From Hyalella azteca (taxonomy: Eukaryota > Arthropoda > Malacostraca > Amphipoda > Hyalellidae), in assembly GCF_000764305.2 (NCBI RefSeq), contig NW_025941545.1, forward strand, positions 55,602 through 119,601: a stretch of DNA of 64,000 nucleotides. Direction: 5' to 3'. Both the position numbers and the translations under genes were made by a program. Shown here one piece after another: positions 57,847-64,000 of the stretch. Position 1 is the stretch's first letter. Every line of letters begins with the position of its first letter. The notes under the pieces were generated by a model that was given only the letters and a program-made list of their open reading frames with translations, was not told the DNA's origin and ran no database searches.

Positions 57847-57860
57847 ACTATTCTCTCGCT

Positions 57861-58314
57861 CACTATTCTGCTCACTTTCCAGCTCACCATACGCCCCATC
57901 GTTTTAGGACCGGTCTGCGGAGCAGGGCAGCCTTAAAGGCTCTCACAAAATATTTACGTGCGTGCATGTGGTCCTCGACAAGTAGCCATTTTTTGCGGTG
58001 CGACTCGTGTCCGCTTTTCGGCACTACAGTTGAGCCGCGTCGTTTTCCCAGTCTGAGTTCTGAAATGAGCAGCCGGGGGTGACTTAAAAATAATTGTGGC
58101 TCCCATGCCCATATGGCATTTTCAAAACTGGGAAAATTGCAAAACAAATATGTATGACATTGGCATTGAAGAGGAAAAGAAATTGTGTTATATATTCATA
58201 TTAAGGATTGTGTGATACTTTTTACGCACGTGTTGTCCCACTGATCGTTCTTTACACCAATAATGAAATTTCTTTATAATTATTACAAAAATCTACTTAA
58301 CATAGCGATCATCG
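57861..58314. other. Non-coding stretch upstream of the broken retroelement
   Basis: An 87-codon - frame at 57884-58147 (KWLLVEDHMHARKYFVRAFK) could be further decayed retroelement linker, but I cannot show it. Confidence 0.3.
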
Positions 58315-58497
58315 GTGATAAGTGATGCTCAGGGCATCTAGACATGATGCAAGATGATACCCTGCAGCAGCTGTCATGTCGGGCATGTCTGGCATCAGTG
58401 ATAAGTGATGCTCGGGTCATCTGGACATGATGCAAGATGATACCCTGCAGCAGCTGTCATGTCGGGCATGTCTGGCATCAGTGATAAGTGATGCTGG
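58315..58497. repeat. 83-bp tandem repeat, 2.2 copies
   Basis: Exact 83-bp spacing between copies starting GTGATAAGTGATGCTC at 58315, 58398 and 58481. The two full copies differ at three or four positions, indicating recent duplication. Confidence 0.95.
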
Positions 58498-58624
58498 TGT
58501 CGTCCCGCGCGCTGCGGTCGACGTTTCATCGATAATCCAAGCTCCAGGGATTAGCCAGCTATCGGGGATACCAGATGCGGCGGTTGCGGCAACAGACCGA
58601 AACATCATACAGGAAACTGTCAGC

Positions 58625-58710
58625 ACTATGAGCCGGCGAAACTACACTCGTGAGCCGACACTAAGAACCAACACTGTGAACCGACACTGTGAGCCGACAC
58701 TATGGGCTCG
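58625..58710. repeat. Short tandem repeat, 15-17-bp unit
   Basis: GTGAGCCGACACTA repeated about five times with substitutions (GAACCAACACTGT, GAACCGACACTGT). Confidence 0.8.
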
Positions 58711-58737
58711 GAGTGAATGAAGATTAAACACATACTA

Positions 58738-58925
58738 AATGGTAAATTTTGAGAAGCACGTGTGCAACCTGAACTGCAAATGGTAAACTTTTAGAAGCAC
58801 GTGTGCAACCTGAACTGCAAATGGTAAACTTTAAGAAGCACGTGTGCAACTTGAACTGCAAATGGAGAACTTTAAGAAGCACGTGTGCAACCTGAACTGC
58901 AAATGGACTTTAAAAAGCACGTGTT
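58738..58925. repeat. 41-bp minisatellite with an E-box in each unit, 4.6 copies
   Basis: Unit AATGGTAAACTTTAAGAAGC then ACGTGTGCAACCTGAACTGC. Each unit carries GCACGTGT, a canonical CACGTG E-box. Copies are close to identical; the last is shortened by a deletion. Confidence 0.92.
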
Positions 58926-59421
58926 TCAACCATGAATTAAACTATAGAGTGTGTTACGCGTCATTTGGACAGTACAAAAAATATAGGAGCTCTAATTAAA
59001 AATATTCGCATTTTTTGTCATATTAAAATAATTTATATATCTTGAAAAGAAATTAATACAGCGGTTCAGTTAAATTTATATAATAAACGCAGCCCGGAAG
59101 ATGATGGTAATCTACAATTGCTACCAAGTAGGTAAATAGAAACGCAGATAAGGACACGGATAGGTATTTTTGAAGAGATTGGGTAGGTGAGACGAAGAAC
59201 GATCAGATTTATTTATTAGATCCAATTCATGAATTTTTTATTCGAAATCTGATGATATAGAGCAACATGTCCTTCCCCGGCATCCGTTATTTAATTCGCC
59301 TACCCAGTGAACTTCATAATATAAATACTCCAGCCCAATTTAACTCGCCACATGAATAACAATGTTGAATTTGTCCACAAGGCAGTTCCATCTATTGAGC
59401 CTGTAACTCCATACAGCCTGT
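58926..59421. other. Non-coding spacer
   Basis: No gene or RNA recognised. Confidence 0.35.
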
Positions 59422-59525
59422 ACCAGCACCAGCACCAGCACCACCAGTCCAGCACCGAGACCACCAGTCCAGCACCAGCACCCACCAGTCCAGCACCAGC
59501 ACCCACCAGTCCAGCACCAGCACCC
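59422..59525. repeat. CCAGCACCAGCACC(C)ACCAGT minisatellite, about 5 copies
   Basis: 20-21-bp unit, CCAGCACCAGCACCCACCAG. The same unit forms a second array at 60725-60924. The reverse strand reads as repeated VLDWWCWCW or GAGAGLVG, which are repeat artefacts. Confidence 0.93.
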
Positions 59526-59531
59526 AATGCA

Positions 59532-59627
59532 CGCCGATCATGGCGATGAAGGCGCTGACGCTGCGCCAGAGTCAGGCAATGTCTCAACACTGCGCGCCGA
59601 TCATGGCGATGAAGGCGCTGACGCTGC
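59532..59627. repeat. 63-bp duplication with a 33-bp identical core
   Basis: CGCCGATCATGGCGATGAAG then GCGCTGACGCTGC occurs at 59532-59564 and 59595-59627 with no differences. Confidence 0.92.
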
Positions 59628-60598
59628 AGTCACAAGCCTCTATCGATTATTGGTCTCGGTATTGAAAACCGGTCGCTAGAGATGCAGTGGCCCCGCAATA
59701 ATTCTCGAATTGACTGTAATGTATTATTGCAGCAATGTTCCCATGCCACATTACTAATTACTGTACGAACTGCTTGGAAAGTCATGAGTTACGTTAGTCA
59801 CGTGCACGTGAAAGTCACGGAATAATAAAATAATAAAACATGCTGCTTTCTTCCTATGGAGGCAATTGAGCAGAGCAACAGGAAAAATGACAGCTGAGCC
59901 AGCAACATTACAATTGTAACACAATCATCCTAAATACACCCCACGAAAACCGGTAACTAATTTAATGGTCTTGGAATGTTGAAGAATTATATTGCACACG
60001 CGATTTTATTGCGTGATGCTCACTCGCCATATTGGAATATTAGGAAGCCACATAAGCGAGTTAAGAATACAGAACGATGAATAGGATACTTTCCTTGACA
60101 AACTCTTTAGTCATCGGATTCAAAGTTCAAATTCTTTGCAAGAATGCAAACAACTACGGAGGATTATGGGAAGAATAATTTTGAGTTAAGATATTATTAT
60201 TCTTTAGATATTTTAGATTGAAAGATATTATTTCAAGGTCATATTAGTTACAAAAACCTTTTAATGCTTAGATGTAACTTTCGACCGGAAATCAAAATCT
60301 TTATGGTTTATACCATCCAAAATATTTTCAACAGTTGAATGTATTTATTATGCGTAGTATAAAATTGACGGTTCTCAGGCGTTAGTATTTAGACACACAT
60401 GTATTTAGTGTAATACATCTCCCCCTGAGCTACCTAATCCTAATGGGAATAATCCCTTGTAATCCTCTTGCTGGAGCTCACCAAGCACAGGCCAAGGTAA
60501 TCTGCCGTGCTGCCTAAACCTGTTCCACGCTGCTGCTTCTGCCGGCCTATGTTCAGGGCAATGATTTTCATGTTTATTCCATAGCTTTTATAGATTAA
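59628..60598. other. Non-coding spacer
   Basis: AT-rich, nothing recognised. Confidence 0.4.
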
Positions 60599-60686
60599 AA
60601 ATGGTTGATGTGAGCTACAGTAGCTATGACTTAGAAGTGGAGGTTAGAAATGGTTGATGGGAGCTACAGTAGCTATGACTTAGAAG
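60599..60686. repeat. Tandem duplication of about 50 bp ending at the adapter
   Basis: AAATGGTTGATG(T/G)GAGC then TACAGTAGCTATGACTTAGA occurs twice. The second copy stops exactly where adapter sequence begins, so its natural right boundary is unknown. Confidence 0.9.
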
Positions 60687-60724
60687 CTGTCTCTTATACA
60701 CATCTAGATGTGTATAAGAGACAG
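60687..60724. other. Complete Nextera mate-pair junction adapter (assembly artefact)
   Basis: Two 19-bp Tn5 mosaic ends head to head: CTGTCTCTTATACACATCT followed by AGATGTGTATAAGAGACAG. This is the circularisation junction of Illumina Nextera mate-pair libraries. The translated peptide SYTHLDVYKRQ across it is a well-known contaminant signature. Sequence left and right of it came from the two ends of a long fragment, or from separate reads, and is not truly adjacent. Confidence 0.98.
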
Positions 60725-60924
60725 GTCCAGCACCAGCACCCACCAGTCCAGCACCAGCACCCACCAGTCCAGCACCAGCACCACCAGTCCAGCACCAGCA
60801 CCACCAGTCCAGCACCAGCACCCACCAGTCCAGCACCAGCACCACCAGTCCAGCACCAGCACCACCAGTCCAGCACCAGCACCACCAGTCCAGCACCAGC
60901 ACCCACCAGTCCAGCACCAGCAAC
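60725..60924. repeat. CCAGCACCAGCACC(C)ACCAGT minisatellite, second array
   Basis: About ten 18-20-bp units identical in type to 59422-59525. It begins immediately at the adapter, so it may be a displaced piece of the same genomic array. Confidence 0.93.
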
Positions 60925-62670
60925 ACCTTCATGGCTGTGTATCTCAGCGTCCATTCCATGCTGACCGAATTTATTGCACTGTAATTGAGCCTAAAACCTG
61001 TTAATGGTGACACATGGCCTTGTATTTCATTATTCAGAGCAGTGCTTGAGTGGCAGTGCGTGATAACTCTGCTCTATGACCCTCTCGGTACGTGATATAC
61101 TACGGGTAATGTGACTCGCGCTACACGCGCTTAAATGTCTCCACTCTAAATATTTTTCACGGGAGTTACATTTTTTCAATTAATTCTCATAATATCCGTT
61201 AATTCGTATTAACACTTAAGTACATGCATTACATATTGTCATAATGCAACTAGGGGATGACATGATTAAAAGAAAAATCCCTACTTTAAAGAAGACAAAC
61301 ACTAAATCCGGCCCTGAATTTTTAAATTAATTTTTTGAAACAAAGGATAAAGTGTTGGACGACGAGTTTTTTTGTTGACTTTATACGTGAGCACCTCGCA
61401 AAAAGATTCTCTATCCTTTAATCTTGGCTTTAAAAAGAAGCCATTATAAAGTTAAAAGGCTTAGCTATGTTTGAGGATGCAAGTAGCAGGAGATACCAAC
61501 ACCTAATCCTTCATACATGGCAAGTTTTGAAGGATCTCACACCATAAGTTAAAACTTTTTAAGTTAGGATCCGGTGCTGCAGCAACTCATGGAACGTGTA
61601 CAATAAACTTGAGCTGACAAACTCGTGTTGGACTCGACGGTGCTGTCTGCAATGCTGAAATGTGGACTCTTCACTTCAGACTTTCTAAACGAAGTTGGGA
61701 AAAATTACTTCCGAAACTTGATTATGAGAACATTGAAATATAACCGGGAAATGAAGTGAAAAACATTACAAATAAAATATGGGGTTCAGTAATAAATATT
61801 AAAAATTTAGTTGTGGACCCTTGACATTTTGTTGTCGACCATCAAAAAAATTTCAGACATATACTTGAATATCGATTTGATTCCTTCTCATGCAAAGTTA
61901 TTCGTAGAATGGTTCAAGCTATAGAGTTGCTCATTGGAATGGACTCACTTCTAACAAAAACTTCATTTTTATGTTTATTGAAGATAATTAAATAAATTCT
62001 AGTTTGGAAAATCTTAAAAAATATCCAGTAATTTTAATATATTTCCTAAACAATGTGGCATCTGTAGTGAAATATCGACATGTGAGAGTAACTTAAATGT
62101 TTGAACTAAAGTCCGTAGACTAGTTTCTCGCAGGCCATGCTCCGCCACAACTCGCTTGATGGATTGTTTCAAGTGCGTTTTTAGACCAACCCGCGATTTA
62201 TCTCCAATCATTGAAAATTCAACTAAAGAATTTTCTCTGGCATTTTTTTGCAATGAAAATAAAACACACTGGCATTCAAATACATAAGTAACTTTTAAAA
62301 TTCATGATTTTAAGCATATTTTCACACTGACATTAGGTAGAGCGTTTTTTTCTTTATCAGTTTTAGTTCCCCATCCCATCAGCTTTACATTAGGATTCGA
62401 TCTCAATTAAATCACTTCAAGATAAAATGAAAATAAATGCCAGTTATTCCCTAAACTAATACGCATTGCAGATGCAAAACAAATCAATGTGGAGCACCTA
62501 TTATATGCCCCTGTTAAACTGAAGCAATACTTCGTAGGTTTCTTCTCCTCTTGTCTTCACAAAAGCTGCTCCAAGTGAACTCCGGAAAATAGAGCTCCTG
62601 ACGCAGCCTACAAAGCATTTCTTTTGCGATGCTTCAAAGGATATCTGAGCAGTGCCTACATCAGCACCGG
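60925..62670. other. Non-coding stretch with two weak open segments
   Basis: No gene recognised. At 61609-61758 (+) 48 codons are open in a protein-like composition (TVLSAMLKCGLFTSDFLNEV) after two in-frame stops. At 62014-62253 (-) 79 codons include KRVVAEHGLRETSLRTLVQ. Neither matches a family I know; they may be transposon remnants. Confidence 0.3.
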
Positions 62671-62850
62671 CACTCTGTTAAATAAGGCTTCGTCCAAATA
62701 GTGATGCTTTTTTCGACCTTGTGTAGGTTCTCCTGACCCAGTTTTGCCCGGCAAAAGGACATATTAGTGCTACGTGCGCTCCCTGTTCGTGTTGTGGATA
62801 AGCAAGTGTGTCGCTATGCGGACAATCTGACCCAATCATTTTTCAAAGTG
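62671..62850. mobile_element. Palindromic CACTCA MITE, copy I
   Basis: The left end CACTCTGTTAAATAAGG is followed by TTCGTCCAAATAGTGATGCT. The right end is TATGCGGACAATCTGACCCA then ATCATTTTTCAAAGTG. The core TTCTCCTGACCCAGTTTTGC and CCGGCAAAAGGACAT is the best-preserved in the window. Confidence 0.82.
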
Positions 62851-63292
62851 TGGCCGTCTTTGAAATCAGCTATGCTGCGATCTTCCCGGCACTTTCCGAC
62901 CAAATTAACGGCACGCTGGCACATTTACGACTCGTAACGACAAGTTACCTGTAGAAACACAGAATCACGGCCCGGCAACGGTTCATCGCAGACTTTTCCT
63001 GGAGGTGCGACCAGGGAAATCAGCTAAAACGAACCAGACGTGGCAGGTTTTCCGAAACTCAAGAGCTATTACCGCGTAGTAACCTTCGTAAGGCGAACTG
63101 CACAAAGCAGTTCTAACTTGATGGTCTTTCGGTCTAGAAAGAAACACTGGGCCAGTGTTGGCAAAATTAAGACACATTATATCCTCGCTGAGCTTCTGAT
63201 GCAGAGAAGATGGCCATGATGCTGATGGGTGGCTGATAAACGTCGCTTTAAGCTAAGCATGACACGCCGCCTTGATAAGGAGCTTCGGTATA
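62851..63292. other. Non-coding spacer
   Basis: Slightly GC-richer; the 64-codon - frame at 62983-63177 has no domain. Confidence 0.35.
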
Positions 63293-63428
63293 GGCCTGCT
63301 GGCTGAACGGCGTATAGGCCTGCTGGCTGAGCGGCGTATAGGCCTGCTGGCTGAGCGGCGTATAGGCCTGCTGGCTGAGCGGCGTATACGCCTGCTGGCT
63401 GAGCGGCGTATAGGCCTGCTGGCTGAGC
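63293..63428. repeat. 24-bp minisatellite, 5.7 copies
   Basis: GGCCTGCTGGCTGAGCGGCG plus TATA. Copies are almost identical (one A/G change each in the first and fifth). Because 24 is divisible by 3, frames on both strands repeat an 8-residue unit (AQPAGLYA on -, GLLAERRI on +); I do not treat the 113-codon - frame as a gene. Confidence 0.95.
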
Positions 63429-63839
63429 CCGAAAGCAAAACAACGCCCGCCAAAAGTAATCGTTGTTACGAGGCAACGAAGTGTGGCAGTCAGAAGCTGA
63501 ATAGCAATCTCTGATCAATTCATGTATTAAAAGTTTCTGAAGAATAATGAAGAAAAATTAATATTAAATATTGAAAAACAACAGCGTTTACCCGTGTTTG
63601 CCAAAATGAAATTAAAAATAGGTTCTACAAGTGACAAATTCTTCCAACTCAATCAAGGCCACCTCAAGGAATGCTATCTATGTCCATTCATGTTGATTCT
63701 ACATTTTTTTCCCTAGGTCTTGAATTTTAAATTGAAGAAGTGAATCGTACAGTTTTCAGTTCGAGAAATAAGCGATCATTCATTTTTTTCTTTGCTTGAT
63801 AACTATGATGCATGTGTTTCTTATTCAGACGTTCAAAGC
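63429..63839. other. Non-coding spacer before the RT fragment
   Basis: AT-rich, nothing recognised; ends at the onset of RT homology. Confidence 0.4.
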
Positions 63840-64000
63840 AGCAAATCTGTTGTGAGGGATCGATTGATGGATCATTTGACTGCTAATAATCTCCTATCAG
63901 ACTGTCAACATGGCTTTATTGCCGGGAGATCCTGCACCACTAACCTCTTGTCGACTCTGAACGAATGGACCCGCCTGCTGGACGAAAGGGAGCCAGTAGA
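63840..64000 (+). CDS. Non-LTR reverse transcriptase fragment, cut by the window end
   Basis: 53 open codons reading SVVRDRLMDHLTANNLLSD, then CQHGFIAGRSCTTNLL and NEWTRLLDEREPV. This is the RT block with the QHGFxxGRSCxxNL motif and the helix after it, N-terminal to the catalytic Asp of palm motif A. Open frame continues to the last base, so the rest lies outside the window. Homology begins abruptly at about 63840, suggesting 5' truncation. It is diverged from the two - strand elements (QHGFRRNRSC there) and so belongs to a different subfamily. Confidence 0.85.

Larger units (their letters stand above)
57285..57860 (-). mobile_element. Second non-LTR element, chimeric or collapsed copy
   Basis: Reads on the - strand and is related to, but clearly diverged from, the element at 43703-45840. 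Only the RT N-terminal linker (57623-57846) and the C-terminal region with 3' tail (57285-57605) are present. The RT catalytic core, more than 1 kb in its relative, is missing at the adapter-bearing point 57606-57622. The 3' end shows short tandem units (CATAAGGT, CATAAGGT, AAGGT). Confidence 0.85.

Noticed and set aside
60624..61013. Frames of 86-129 codons including SYTHLDVYKRQ and DWWCWCW repeats
   Set aside because: They read through the Nextera junction adapter and a minisatellite; the peptide is a known adapter-translation artefact.
63177..63518. 113-codon - frame with six AQPAGLYA repeats
   Set aside because: Caused by the 24-bp array; both strands are open and flanking parts have no recognisable domain. 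A short repetitive protein cannot be fully excluded.

Overview
This is AT-rich, intron-heavy and repeat-heavy eukaryotic DNA. The coding signals point to an arthropod: a complete gene of the Dpr (defective proboscis extension response) two-Ig family, CR1/Jockey-group non-LTR reverse transcriptases, a mariner-type transposase relic and many minisatellites. A crustacean is my guess from the overall character; the sequence does not prove it. There is no bacterial-style operon, CRISPR array or phage.

The only convincing host gene is on the + strand from 20469 to 34447. Six exons with GT-AG introns and matching phases join into 301 codons: signal peptide (exon 1), Ig1 (exons 2-4), Ig2 (exon 5), and a PAAMQ motif plus hydrophobic C-terminal tail (exon 6). 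Intron 2 (10.4 kb) holds several satellites and mobile elements. A perfect 43-bp inverted repeat ends 32 bp before exon 2.

Layout: 1-20.4 kb is intergenic, with about ten minisatellite arrays, a 262-bp MITE nested in an 84-bp tandem array and a 309-bp MITE. 20.5-34.4 kb is the Dpr-type gene. 34.5-43.7 kb is non-coding, with a 21-bp AT-rich satellite, a 383-bp mariner-type MITE and a foldback repeat. 43.7-45.84 kb is a 5'-truncated non-LTR element (- strand), RT intact but with one frameshift. 46-56.7 kb is non-coding. 56.7-57.9 kb has a mariner relic beside a second, broken non-LTR element. 58-61 kb has clustered minisatellites. The window ends inside a third RT fragment (+ strand).

Two results stand out beyond the gene. 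First, at least nine diverged copies of a roughly 145-190-bp palindromic MITE family (ends CACTCA...TGAGTG, long terminal inverted repeats, best copy flanked by TA) lie across the window; I do not recognise it as a named family. Second, the assembly contains library-adapter sequence: a full 38-bp Nextera mate-pair junction at 60687-60724 and a half junction next to the only N at 57606. The second falls exactly where the RT core of a retroelement is missing, so contiguity there should not be trusted. I found no convincing new biochemical system.
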